Shown here piece after piece: positions 8,263-16,290 of a stretch of 64,000 nucleotides of DNA. The translations under genes were made by a program, and so were the position numbers. Under the pieces are notes generated by a model. It was given only the letters and a program-made list of their open reading frames with translations. It made no database searches and had not been told where the DNA came from. The stretch comes from Streptomyces griseorubiginosus (lineage in GTDB: Bacteria > Actinomycetota > Actinomycetes > Streptomycetales > Streptomycetaceae). The stretch covers positions 45,098 to 109,097 of the forward strand of contig NZ_WVUG01000001.1 of assembly GCF_017614965.1 (NCBI RefSeq), in the 5' to 3' direction. Within the stretch, counting starts at the first letter, position 1; each line of letters opens with the position of its first letter.

Positions 8263-9471
8263 ATGACCACCATTCCTGACCTGTCCGATGTAACAGGCAC
8301 CGACTCGGCCGCCGGCCGTGACCGGCTGCTCTCCGCCCTGGACGAGATCGGTGACGAGCTCCAGGACGAAGGCCCAGCGTGTGATGAAGCAGGCAAGCTC
8401 ACGGATCGCACGATGGACTTGCTGCGAGACAGTGGTCTCGGCTGGATATGGGTCAGTAAGGACCTGGGTGGCTTGGAGGTCTCCGCCGGCGACGCAGCCC
8501 GGGTCTTCGAACGCCTCGCCTACCTCGACGGATCGATAGGCTGGACCGGAGGCATCTTCCTGGGCTCCGGCCCCTTCCTGTCGTACTACGACAAGTCCGT
8601 CGCCAAGGCGCTGCTGGCCGATGGGTTGCCGAACATTTCCGCGACCGCCTACCCCAGTGGGCGCGCCGTCCAGGTCGAGGGCGGCTTCCGGGTCACCGCG
8701 TCCTACTCGTACTGCAGCGGCCTTCCGAACGCGGACTACGTCCTCTGCACCTCCACGATCTTCGATGGCGACCAGCCCATCCCGGCCCCCCCGTTCATGT
8801 TCCTCGTACCGGCCTCGGAGGCCATCCTCCAGGGCAACTGGGACACGATCGGACTCCGCGGCACCGGCTCCGTCGACTTCACCGTGACCGACGTTTTCGT
8901 CCCGGAGCACCACGCCGTCTCGCCGTTCCTCCCGCCGAAGAACCCTGGTATCGCCAGCGCCGGCTTGCTTCCACTGATTCACCTCGGGCGCCTGACATGG
9001 GCGTCCGGTGCCACTCGGCGACTCCTCGACGAGCTCGCCGCCCATGCCAGCCGTGACCCCAAGCCCGGTGCGACCCGACTCGCGGACAACCCGGTCTTCC
9101 GCACCGAGTTCGCGGACTTCGAGCTGGCCTACCGCGCCGCTCGCTCGCTCGGGTTCGAAGCCATTGCCGAGCTCGACGCCGCACTGGCACGTGGGGAGGG
9201 CCTCGACCGCCGAGCGACCACTCTGCTCGCCGGCGCGAGCGTGCACATGCACGACGTGAGTCGCGATCTCGCCCTGTGGGCGTTCAACAAGGGCGGTGGC
9301 ACCGCACTGCGCGCCGGAAAGCTCCAGCGCGTCATCCGCGACGTCATCGCCGGCGGTCAGCACGCGATAGCCGGCCGCAGCCTGCTGCCGGACATCGGCC
9401 ACGAACTCATCGGCGCACCGCCGGAGTTGCAGTGGCTCGGAACGGCACTTGGTGAGCTTCCCGCTCTGTGA
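8263..9471 (+). CDS. Acyl-CoA-dehydrogenase-fold flavoprotein (HsaA/group D monooxygenase-like)
   Basis: 402 residues with the acyl-CoA dehydrogenase fold but of the divergent branch that includes two-component FMN/FAD monooxygenases: DSGLGWIWVSKDLGG near the N terminus, a central beta domain with WDTIGLRGTGSVDF, and a C-terminal helical domain ending in ALWAFNKGGGTAL. The usual acyl-CoA dehydrogenase catalytic glutamate context is not evident. ATG 8263 is preceded by CGAGG; an in-frame extension upstream is likely untranslated. It could hydroxylate an aromatic substrate with reduced flavin supplied elsewhere (an FMN reductase is encoded at 21475), or act as a dehydrogenase. A long perfect hairpin follows at 9511. 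Confidence 0.8.
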   Translation: MTTIPDLSDVTGTDSAAGRDRLLSALDEIGDELQDEGPACDEAGKLTDRTMDLLRDSGLGWIWVSKDLGGLEVSAGDAARVFERLAYLDGSIGWTGGIFLGSGPFLSYYDKSVAKALLADGLPNISATAYPSGRAVQVEGGFRVTASYSYCSGLPNADYVLCTSTIFDGDQPIPAPPFMFLVPASEAILQGNWDTIGLRGTGSVDFTVTDVFVPEHHAVSPFLPPKNPGIASAGLLPLIHLGRLTWASGATRRLLDELAAHASRDPKPGATRLADNPVFRTEFADFELAYRAARSLGFEAIAELDAALARGEGLDRRATTLLAGASVHMHDVSRDLALWAFNKGGGTALRAGKLQRVIRDVIAGGQHAIAGRSLLPDIGHELIGAPPELQWLGTALGELPAL

Positions 9472-9510
9472 CCACGCCCGTCCGCGAGATGGCGGTCTGA
9501 ACGAGTGACA

Positions 9511-9555
9511 GGACCGGCGATGTTCCGCACGCACCGCGCGGAACATCGCCGGTCC
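9511..9555. terminator. 18-bp perfect hairpin terminator
   Basis: GGACCGGCGATGTTCCGC at 9511-9528 pairs perfectly with 9538-9555 across a 9-nt loop. It starts 40 bp after the stop at 9471, so it probably terminates that gene. Confidence 0.8.
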
Positions 9556-9699
9556 GCTTTGCCTGACGGTGCGTCACTCTGTCCTGCACAAACCGGCCCG
9601 TGTCCCGACCGATGGCGCCGACCAAGGCCATCGCGGCCTCCCGCGCACTGCCCAGCGAGCGAACGCCGACCCTTCGGGCATGCGTGCCGATGGCATCGG

Positions 9700-9759
9700 C
9701 GAAGCCCCCCGCCGGTGGTGTGCTGAGTGAGGTCACTGCACCAACGGCGGGGGGCTTCG
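9700..9759. terminator. 15-bp perfect hairpin with extended inner stem
   Basis: CGAAGCCCCCCGCCG (9700-9714) pairs perfectly with 9745-9759. The 30-nt interior can add short GGTG/CACC and AGTG/CACT pairings, giving a long rod. It lies 85 bp beyond the stop of the convergent hydrolase gene (9845), for which it is the likely terminator. Confidence 0.65.
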
Positions 9760-9844
9760 TCATGTCATTACGCGTGGCCAGGCTGGGTCCACGGCAGGCG
9801 CGACTCCGTTCGTGACCAGCGGAACGGCTGGCCCGCCGGGTGAG

Positions 9845-10666
9845 TCACGGGGTGACGAGAGTGGCGTCCGGGGGGAGCGGGAAGTCCGGTCCGCCCGCGA
9901 GGAAGCCGATGACGAGGGCGGCCAGATCCTCGCCGCGGTCGCCCTGCACGTCGTGCGCCGCATCGTGAAGCAGGACGCCGCTGCAGTTGGGCATGAGGCG
10001 GACGAAGGTCCGTCCGTTCTGGGGTGGTATGAAGCCGTCCTTGTCGCCGAAGACGACCAGGGTGCGGACGGAGCTCTCCGGCAGCCGTTCGGCGATGTGC
10101 TGCTCGTAGTCGGGGTCCGCTTCCGCCAGCCTGGAGATCAACGCGAACATCCGGGCCTGGGCCTCGGGGTGAGGCGGTTCGAAGACCGGCGGCCGCTCGG
10201 GGTGGACGCGAACCTTGCGCAGGGCCTCCTCGGGCGTGACGCTCACCTGGGAAGGGTCGATGCCTTCGCGGAACGTGCCCGGCGCTTCGAGGACCAGTGA
10301 GCCCACGACTTCGGGATGGTCGAGGGCGAGGTTCAGGGCGACGTCACCGCCCAGCGCGGTTCCCAGCAGGTGGAAGCTCTTCAGCCCGAGGTCCTGGGTC
10401 GCCCGATACACGGTGTCGGCCAGCTCGGCGAGCGTCTGATCGCGGCCGTCGTCGGGCTCGTCGCCCCACCCGGGCAGTGCGAACTGGACAACGTCGTACT
10501 GCTCGGCGAGACGGTCCAGCGCGGGGGAGAAGCGGAGGCCGGCGGCGCTGTGAATGGCGACGAGCGTATCGCCCTCACCGGCACGGAAGTACCGGATCGT
10601 GTGGCCGTCGGCTTGAGCGACGCCTTCTGTGAAGCCGGAGCCGTACGGAGCGGGTGCGGAAGTCAT
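9845..10666 (-). CDS. Alpha/beta-hydrolase-fold protein lacking the nucleophilic serine
   Basis: 273 residues with a clear alpha/beta-hydrolase layout: HG-type region IHSAAGLRFSPAL, strand LPGWGDE, nucleophile elbow LLGTALGGDVAL, acid loop VVFGDKDG (Asp208/Asp210) and His238 in LHDAAHDVQGD. The elbow should be G-x-S-x-G, but here residue 104 is Ala (codon GCG at 10355-10357), so ordinary serine hydrolysis is not expected while the acid and histidine remain. Possible roles are a cofactor-free oxygenase or lyase, binding, or an inactive relic; the intact frame argues against decay. ATG 10666 has a weak ribosome site. The AAACATGTTT palindrome lies 64 bp upstream. Confidence 0.85.
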   Translation of the reverse strand: MTSAPAPYGSGFTEGVAQADGHTIRYFRAGEGDTLVAIHSAAGLRFSPALDRLAEQYDVVQFALPGWGDEPDDGRDQTLAELADTVYRATQDLGLKSFHLLGTALGGDVALNLALDHPEVVGSLVLEAPGTFREGIDPSQVSVTPEEALRKVRVHPERPPVFEPPHPEAQARMFALISRLAEADPDYEQHIAERLPESSVRTLVVFGDKDGFIPPQNGRTFVRLMPNCSGVLLHDAAHDVQGDRGEDLAALVIGFLAGGPDFPLPPDATLVTP

Positions 10667-10729
10667 GGGGCCAACTTTCAGTCATGGGCCGGCAGAGCAG
10701 ACGGCCACAGCGACCATCCAGGCAAGTTG

Positions 10730-10739
10730 AAACATGTTT
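10730..10739. promoter_or_regulatory. Palindromic operator candidate, AAACRTGTTT copy 3
   Basis: Perfect 10-bp palindrome AAACATGTTT inside TTGAAACATGTTTAAAC, 64 bp upstream of the hydrolase start and matching the sites at 8035 and 8100, including the flanking TTTCA. Confidence 0.55.
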
Positions 10740-10821
10740 AAACTGCTGTAAGTAAATATTTCAACCTGCCGCTGCAGTGTCAAGGATCCTGCGGTTCCCA
10801 CCGGGACGCCCGGCCGTAGCA

Positions 10822-12318
10822 TCACTGGAAGTTGAGGCTGATGCTCTTGCTGTGAGTGAAGTGGTCCAGCATGGAGTCAAGGGTGAGTTCCTTGCCGAGG
10901 CCCGATTGCTTGTAACCGCCGTACGAGATGTTCACGCCGGCGACGAGGGCCTGGTTGACCTGGACGTAGCCCGCCTCAAGGGAGTTGACGGCCACCAGGG
11001 CGGTCTTGAGGTCCCGGGTCCATACGCTGGCGGCCAGGCCGAAGGGGGTGTCGTTGGCGATCTCTAGGGCCTCGTCGAGCGTGTCGAACGGCATGACGCA
11101 GGTGACCGGACCGAAGATCTCCTCCCGCGCGACAGGGTGGGCGTTGTCTATCCCGGTGAAGACCACGGGCCGTACGAAGAAGCCTTCTGCGAGCCGCTCG
11201 TCGCCGGGCAGTTCGGCTCCCTCGTGTGCGACTGCTCCGGCGGTCTCGCGGCCGGCCTCGATGTAGCCACGGACCTTGTCGAACTGGACCTCGGAGATGA
11301 TGGTGCCGATGTCGGTCGCCTCATCGAGGGGATCTCCGATGGTCATTTCAGAGATCTTCTCCACCAGGCTCTCGACGAAGCGGTCATGCAGGGAGCTGTG
11401 CACCAGGATGCGCGACGCCGCGGTGCAGCTCTGCCCCTGCCGGGTGAAGCGCATGGCGACGACCGCGCCTGCGACGGCCTTGTCGAAGTCGGCGTCGGGC
11501 AGCACGATCATCGGGCTCTTGCCACCGAGTTCGAGTGTGACCGGGATCAGCTTGTCCGCCGCGGTCCGGTAGATGGTCCGGCCGGTCTCGACCGAGCCGG
11601 TGAAGGTCACCTTCGCAACATCCGGGTGGGCGACCAGCGGAGCGCCGCATCGGGGGCCATCACCTGAGAGCACGTTGAGGACGCCGGGCGGCAGCTCCGC
11701 GCTGAGCAGTTCAGCGGCGCGTAGGACGGTCAGCGGCGTCTCCTCGGCGCTCTTGACGACGACACAGTTCCCGGCGACGAGGGCTGGTGCGATCTTGATG
11801 GCCATCAGCATGAGTGGAACATTCCACGGCAGGATCGCAGCGACGACCCCGACCGGCTCACGCTGGGTGTAGGAAAGGACCCCAGGAGCGAAGGGGACGG
11901 TCTCTCCCTTGATCTCGCCGGCAAGGCCACCGAAGAACTGCAACGCGTCCACGACGTTGGCGGCTTCGACGCGGCATTCGGTACGCAACGCCTTGCCCGA
12001 CTCCAGCGCCAACAGTCCCGCCAGTTCCTCGCTGTGCCGGCCAAGCACGGAGGCTGCCTCGACCAGCAGCTTTCCGCGGGCGCGCGCGGGGACTTGCGCC
12101 CACTCCCGCTGCGCACGCTTGGCCGCCGCAACCGCCTCGTCGACATCGGCGGTACCCGAGTTCGCCACGCGGACGATCAACTCCCGGGTGGCCGGATCGT
12201 AGAGCTCGAACAGCTCCTTCCCGGACGGCCCGACCAGCTTCCCGTTGACCAGGTTGACGCCTTCCAGGCGCCGAGCACTCTTCAGGGCGGACGCACGGGT
12301 GACAGCGGCATCGGTCAT
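10822..12318 (-). CDS. NAD(P)-dependent aldehyde dehydrogenase
   Basis: 498-residue ALDH superfamily enzyme oxidising an aldehyde to the acid. The catalytic Cys298 is in QGQSCTA, the general-base Glu263 in LELGGKSP, the cofactor-binding WNVP at about 165-168 and FTGSVETG at 239-246. ATG 12318 follows AGAGGAG at good spacing. It is divergent from the IclR gene at 12750, and one of the IclR-type operator candidates lies in the shared promoter region, so it may belong to that regulon. Substrate cannot be assigned; the family is broad. Confidence 0.93.
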   Translation of the reverse strand: MTDAAVTRASALKSARRLEGVNLVNGKLVGPSGKELFELYDPATRELIVRVANSGTADVDEAVAAAKRAQREWAQVPARARGKLLVEAASVLGRHSEELAGLLALESGKALRTECRVEAANVVDALQFFGGLAGEIKGETVPFAPGVLSYTQREPVGVVAAILPWNVPLMLMAIKIAPALVAGNCVVVKSAEETPLTVLRAAELLSAELPPGVLNVLSGDGPRCGAPLVAHPDVAKVTFTGSVETGRTIYRTAADKLIPVTLELGGKSPMIVLPDADFDKAVAGAVVAMRFTRQGQSCTAASRILVHSSLHDRFVESLVEKISEMTIGDPLDEATDIGTIISEVQFDKVRGYIEAGRETAGAVAHEGAELPGDERLAEGFFVRPVVFTGIDNAHPVAREEIFGPVTCVMPFDTLDEALEIANDTPFGLAASVWTRDLKTALVAVNSLEAGYVQVNQALVAGVNISYGGYKQSGLGKELTLDSMLDHFTHSKSISLNFQ

Positions 12319-12566
12319 CGTGAACTCCTCTTGGTCAGGACTCGGCAGACCCGTGCCTCGGCGTGGCCGTCAGCAGTGGTTCGCAGCGGTGCGCGGTGTC
12401 CGGAAGCGCGGTGCCGACCGCCTCGGACGACGTGACCATGTGTCAGACGACCCCCGGCGTCGGTCGAGGTGTCCAAGCCGACTCGCCGTGAAGGGCTTTG
12501 CAACGGGCGCACAGCACACGGATTGACCCTGGCTTGTTTCAGACCCACCCGGAACCCATGGCCATT

Positions 12567-12585
12567 CGGTCCGTATGGCGGATCA
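12567..12585. promoter_or_regulatory. IclR-type operator candidate A1
   Basis: CGGTCCG-TATGG-CGGATCA matches 12 of the 14 defined bases of the TGGTCCG-N5-CGGACCA repeat found perfectly at 15984 and 16115. It lies between the divergent aldehyde dehydrogenase and iclR genes. Confidence 0.5.
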
Positions 12586-12696
12586 GGCGATCCGCATAGA
12601 GGGACGGTACACTGGGGTGGTGTGATCGTCAACGGTTGGTTTCGCTGAGTGACCAACTTCGCGGGACGTGGCCGCAAACCTACAATCGCCCTCGTC

Positions 12697-12715
12697 CGGT
12701 CTACTGTGCGGACCG
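12697..12715. promoter_or_regulatory. IclR-type operator candidate A2 (degenerate)
   Basis: CGGTCTA-CTGTG-CGGACCG matches 10 of 14 defined positions. Its distance from site A1 (130 bp) nearly equals the distance between the two perfect sites upstream of 16291 (131 bp). Confidence 0.35.
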
Positions 12716-12749
12716 GTCCAGTCTCGCGGTCACTCTAGGAGCGCCACCC

Positions 12750-13487
12750 GTGCGAAGCGTGAAGACCACCTTTCAGATCCTCGACGCGGTCGCGGTTCAC
12801 CAGCCCATCGGCCTGAGCGAGCTCGCCCGCCGACTCGGCCTTCCCAAGAGCACTGTGCAGCGCAGCCTTGCGACCTTGGCGGAGCTGGGGTGGATCAGGC
12901 CCGACGGACAGGCGGCAACCCGTTGGATGCTCGGCGAACACGCCCGCAGACTGAGCGAGATGATCGATGACTTCGGACACCTGCGAGATGTGGTGTCTCC
13001 CGTGCTCGACCGCCTGAACAAGGAGACCCTCGAGACGATTCACCTGGTGATTCCGGATGGCCGCATGGTGCGTCTGGTGGAGCGTCGCGACAGCAAGCAT
13101 CCGTTGCGTCTGGTGCGTCCGATCGGTGCCAAGTCCCCACTGCACGCGGGGTCCACCGGGAAGTGTGTCCTCGCGCATCTGCCTGAGGCCGAGATCGAGA
13201 ACTACATCGACGGAGGTCTTGAGGCGGTGACTCCGCACACGATCGTCGACCCGGACCGCTTGCGGGCCGAGTTGGCGGAAGTTCGGGACAGGGGCTACGC
13301 CACGACTGTCGATGAGTTGATCGTCGGTATCACCTCGGTGGCGTCATCGATCCGGCCCATGGACGGGCGGCCCATCGCGGCAGTGAGCATCTCCGGTGCC
13401 TCCCCGCGCATCCCCGCGGGCGTCCGCGCGGAGTACGGCCGCCTGGTCGCAGCAGCCACCCAGGAGATCACGGACAGCCTTCGCTAG
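12750..13487 (+). CDS. IclR-family transcriptional regulator
   Basis: 245 residues from GTG 12750, which follows AGGAG by eight bases; an upstream ATG at 12636 gives an unconserved extension. The N-terminal winged helix carries GLSELARRLGLPKSTVQRSL, and the C-terminal effector domain carries LHAGSTGKCVLAHLP and RDRGYATTVDE, both typical of IclR. It lies next to the amidohydrolase-cupin pair and 3.5 kb before the aromatic operon. The matching palindromes in its own promoter and upstream of 16291 suggest it controls both. The ligand is presumably an aromatic acid or ring-cleavage product. Confidence 0.92.
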   Translation: MRSVKTTFQILDAVAVHQPIGLSELARRLGLPKSTVQRSLATLAELGWIRPDGQAATRWMLGEHARRLSEMIDDFGHLRDVVSPVLDRLNKETLETIHLVIPDGRMVRLVERRDSKHPLRLVRPIGAKSPLHAGSTGKCVLAHLPEAEIENYIDGGLEAVTPHTIVDPDRLRAELAEVRDRGYATTVDELIVGITSVASSIRPMDGRPIAAVSISGASPRIPAGVRAEYGRLVAAATQEITDSLR

Positions 13488-13541
13488 CCGGCCGAGTCGC
13501 TTGGCCCGAGCCGCCCGTAGCAGCCGCATCCTGACGAGCGG

Positions 13542-14900
13542 TCACCTGGCGCTCTGCCGGCCCCGACCGCTTGCGCGTTCCTGGAGCAACCGGCGCCGTG
13601 AACTCTCGGCAGCCGTGACCGCGCGCTCCACCGCGGCAGCATCGGTCATCGCTCCGGCGCGCTTCACGAATCGGCCGGCCACGAGGACGTCCACCACGGC
13701 GTTGGCAGTCCCGTAGTTGACGATGCACGAAGCCGGGTCGCTTGCCGAGACCATCCCCGCCCGGCGCAGATCGATGACCGCGAGGTCTGCTGCCTTTCCC
13801 GGTGTCAGGCTGCCGATGTCGGCGTCGAGGCCGCTCGCCCGTGCGCCTTCGATGGTCGCGAACGCGAGGACGTCCCGCTCGGTGAGCGGGACCGGGGTTG
13901 ATTCCCCGGTGTAGACCTGTTGCGCGGTTTCGGCGAGGAGTACGGCTCTCATGGTGGAGAACATGTCGGTCGGGGCGGTGGGTTCGGCGTCGATGCTGAG
14001 GCTCGGGCGTATGCCGGCGCGCACCAGTCGGCCGGTGGCCGGTCTGCCGATGCCGGGCATGGCCAGCTCGATGTAGGCCGACACGGAGGCGGTTGCGCCG
14101 TGGTCGGCCATCATCCGCAGCTCTTTCTCCGAGGTCTCGCAGCAGTGGATGAAGAGAAGATCGGACCCGAGAAGGCCCGCGCGTTCCAGCGCTGCGACAC
14201 CGTGGTGCCGCGAGGACTCAACTCCTCCGATGTGCAGGGAGGATCGCAGGCCGAGGCTTCGTGCGTACGCGAGGTCTGCCCTGGCACTGTCCATGTCGGA
14301 CAGCTCGGGGCCACGGATCATCATGGCGAAGGTGACCCGTCCACCGGCCGCGCTGTCACCACGTTTGAGAACTTCGGAGATGTACGTGGGATGCCGTCGC
14401 CGGTTGCCGTCGGCGGACCGCCAGGCGTAAGTGTCGGTCGAGGGCCATCCGTAGGCGAGCACCGCGCGCCCGCCGCCGTCGACCAGGGCCTGGAGGACCG
14501 CCTCGGTGTACTCGGGGCCGTTCTGGACGTGGGACTCGTCGCGGATGGTCGTGATACCGGTCTCGAGGGCACCGAGCATGCCCAGGAGGTCGCCCGCGTA
14601 GACGTCCTCCGGTGTGACCAGACCTCCGAACTCCGACCGGATGACTCGCACATACGCCGAGTAGTCCCTCCACGCGGTCATACCTCGCAACGAGGTCTCC
14701 CACATGTGCCGGTGCGTGTCGACGAAGCCCGGCACGATGGCCATGCCGGTGGCGTCGACGACTTCGGCGGTTTCGGGGATCTGGATCCGGGGTCCGATGT
14801 CGGCGATTCTGCCGTCGACGACAAGGATGCCGCCCACGAGTTCGCCCAGCGACTGATCCTGAGTGAGCAGGTGTGCGTTCAGATAGGCGAGGGGTCTCAA
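13542..14900 (-). CDS. Amidohydrolase-superfamily metal-dependent deaminase/hydrolase
   Basis: 452 residues in the AtzA/TrzA/cytosine-deaminase branch of amidohydrolases: a small N-terminal beta domain, then the metal barrel with His63 and His65 in THRHMW, His223 in SLHIGG, His252 in IHCCETSEKE and Asp304 in SIDAE. The likely start is TTG 14900, overlapping the cupin stop as TTGA with GAGGA upstream; longer in-frame extensions run into the cupin gene and look unlike protein. The C-terminal GSLTPGKAADLAVIDL segment is standard. Probably hydrolyses a C-N bond in a heterocycle or amide. Operon partner of the cupin. Confidence 0.85.
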   Translation of the reverse strand: MRPLAYLNAHLLTQDQSLGELVGGILVVDGRIADIGPRIQIPETAEVVDATGMAIVPGFVDTHRHMWETSLRGMTAWRDYSAYVRVIRSEFGGLVTPEDVYAGDLLGMLGALETGITTIRDESHVQNGPEYTEAVLQALVDGGGRAVLAYGWPSTDTYAWRSADGNRRRHPTYISEVLKRGDSAAGGRVTFAMMIRGPELSDMDSARADLAYARSLGLRSSLHIGGVESSRHHGVAALERAGLLGSDLLFIHCCETSEKELRMMADHGATASVSAYIELAMPGIGRPATGRLVRAGIRPSLSIDAEPTAPTDMFSTMRAVLLAETAQQVYTGESTPVPLTERDVLAFATIEGARASGLDADIGSLTPGKAADLAVIDLRRAGMVSASDPASCIVNYGTANAVVDVLVAGRFVKRAGAMTDAAAVERAVTAAESSRRRLLQERASGRGRQSAR

Positions 14901-15457
14901 GAGTCGGCGCCCCCGTCCTCGGCCGGCTGCGCCGGCGCTGCACCGATCAGGACAACGGCCATTCTGGCGGGCTGGTCGGACCTGTTGCGCCATGCGTGGC
15001 GGGTGGCGTTCTGAACCACTACGTCGCCGGCGACCAGTCGCGTCAACTCCCCGTCGTCGAGCTCCAGCCATAGCTCGCCCTCGAGGAGGATCACGTAATC
15101 GACGGTCGGCGTGGTGTGCATGCCGTCCGGCTCGAACAGTTCGCCGAGCCCCGGGCCGTGCTTGAGTTGCTCCGCGGCGTAGAGCGGACCGTCGAAGCTC
15201 GGCAGGGCCATATGGGCATCCGGGGGGATGGTCACGAACAGCAGGCGTGTGCCGCCTCCCGGTTCGGGCACATAGGAGCCGACTTCAGTGGTGATGTCGT
15301 CGCCCGCACCGCTCACCGGTTCTCCGGGTTCGGTCGCCCCGGCGAGCTCGAACACGAACCCCGGAAACCCCTTGTAGGCGTGGCTCCGAGGAGGCTCGCC
15401 ATCGCTGACGATGACTGAACGGCCCCGACCGTCATGTCCCGTGACGACCCTGCGCAT
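14897..15457 (-). CDS. Cupin-domain protein
   Basis: 186 residues with a single C-terminal cupin barrel (about 110-165): TPTVDYVILLEGELWLE then AGDVVVQNATRHAWRN. The histidine equivalents of a metal site are only partly visible, so it may be a small dioxygenase-like enzyme, an isomerase or a binding protein. ATG 15457 is preceded by GGAG, favoured over ATG 15475. It overlaps the downstream amidohydrolase by four bases and lies across an 833-bp intergenic region from the aromatic operon at 16291. It is too short to be a two-domain gentisate dioxygenase. Confidence 0.8.
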   Translation of the reverse strand: MRRVVTGHDGRGRSVIVSDGEPPRSHAYKGFPGFVFELAGATEPGEPVSGAGDDITTEVGSYVPEPGGGTRLLFVTIPPDAHMALPSFDGPLYAAEQLKHGPGLGELFEPDGMHTTPTVDYVILLEGELWLELDDGELTRLVAGDVVVQNATRHAWRNRSDQPARMAVVLIGAAPAQPAEDGGADS

Positions 15458-15983
15458 TCTGAATCTCCGTCTCACTGGTGTGGGTGTAGCCGGCCGGAAG
15501 ATCGTGTCGAAGCTGTTGAGCCTCGATGAATGCCCGGCGGTTCCATGCCCATGGCGGAGCCGCCTGGTTGGTGCAGGACTGCTTCGTCTCCGGCGTCCAC
15601 CGGGCGCGCAGTCTGCTTCGATTCGAGCGGAGTGTCGCTGCTGTCGGTCTTGAACCGGGCCGACCCGCCTGCGGCGAACGGTCCATAACGCGGACCGAAC
15701 TCATCGCGTTGCGGGACGCTATGGGAATCCGAGTATGACTGTCAACACATTCCGCGGGGTGCGCTCCGGTGCTGCCCGCTGTCCGTGGCGGAGCGTTCCG
15801 CGCGAACGGCTGAGCTGCGAGACGCTGGTCGCTCTTGGCTTTGGTGGCCGCCGAGTTGAGGGAGGACGGCCTCGGGGCTGCTTCTGGCGGGGTCGGCAGG
15901 AAGCGCGTGCCCATGGGCGGGTGCTTCCGGTCTCGCCGGGCTACGGAGCGGTCCTCCGGGCTGGTGTAGCAGGGGCCGCGGAG

Positions 15984-16002
15984 TGGTCCGCGCTGCGGAC
16001 CA
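15984..16002. promoter_or_regulatory. IclR-type operator candidate B1 (perfect)
   Basis: TGGTCCG-CGCTG-CGGACCA. The full symmetry is larger: AGTGGTCCGC (15982-15991) and GCGGACCACT (15995-16004), perfect 10-bp arms around a 3-bp centre. Same architecture as site B2, 131 bp away. Confidence 0.65.
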
Positions 16003-16114
16003 CTGTGGATCGAATACTGGCAGTCGGCGACGCAAGGCAGGCAAGGCGAATCCGGCGCCCGCGCCCGTTGACCCATGACGCGATGCTCGGCTACCGTGCC
16101 AATATACAGACCGA

Positions 16115-16133
16115 TGGTCCGCATTACGGACCA
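16115..16133. promoter_or_regulatory. IclR-type operator candidate B2 (perfect)
   Basis: TGGTCCG-CATTA-CGGACCA, 158 bp upstream of the first gene of the aromatic operon. The core arms match site B1 exactly while the 5-bp centres differ, as expected for a dimer-binding operator. Confidence 0.65.
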
Positions 16134-16290
16134 ATCGAGCGGAGATCATCACTTCCACGCGCAGGTACTCGCCGCTGTGGCCAAGCTGCGGTACCGCTGA
16201 CACTCCCGCACTGTTCGCTGATTCGTGGTCGTCGAGACGGCCCGGCGTTCTTCTTCCGAGCCGTGAAGCGCGCCGAGAAGGGACACCCGC

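Larger units (their letters stand above)
9472..9844. other. Non-coding stretch with two long perfect hairpins
   Basis: 373 bp between convergent genes. I find no credible gene. It contains an 18-bp and a 15-bp perfect inverted repeat, listed separately; the first probably ends the upstream transcript. Confidence 0.6.
12319..12749. promoter_or_regulatory. Divergent aldehyde dehydrogenase/iclR promoter region
   Basis: 431 bp with no gene. It holds two copies of the TGGTCCG-N5-CGGACCA type site (12567 and 12697), 130 bp apart. The second is only 34 bp from the IclR start codon, as expected for autoregulation. Confidence 0.6.
15458..16290. promoter_or_regulatory. Large divergent intergenic region
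   Basis: 833 bp with no credible gene; open frames here have no conserved features. It contains two perfect TGGTCCG-N5-CGGACCA sites (15984, 16115) and presumably the promoters of the cupin-amidohydrolase pair and of the operon starting at 16291. The unusual length leaves room for an unrecognised small RNA or a decayed gene. Confidence 0.55.

Noticed and set aside
9407..9763. 118-codon minus-strand frame beginning inside the second hairpin
   Set aside because: Its start lies in the hairpin arm, it has no ribosome site, and its 3' part runs antisense into the 8263 gene. No recognisable family.
15432..16124. 230-codon minus-strand frame in the large intergenic region
   Set aside because: Composition (many Arg, Pro, Ser, Thr, Cys) is not protein-like, it overlaps the cupin start, and it spans a perfect operator candidate.
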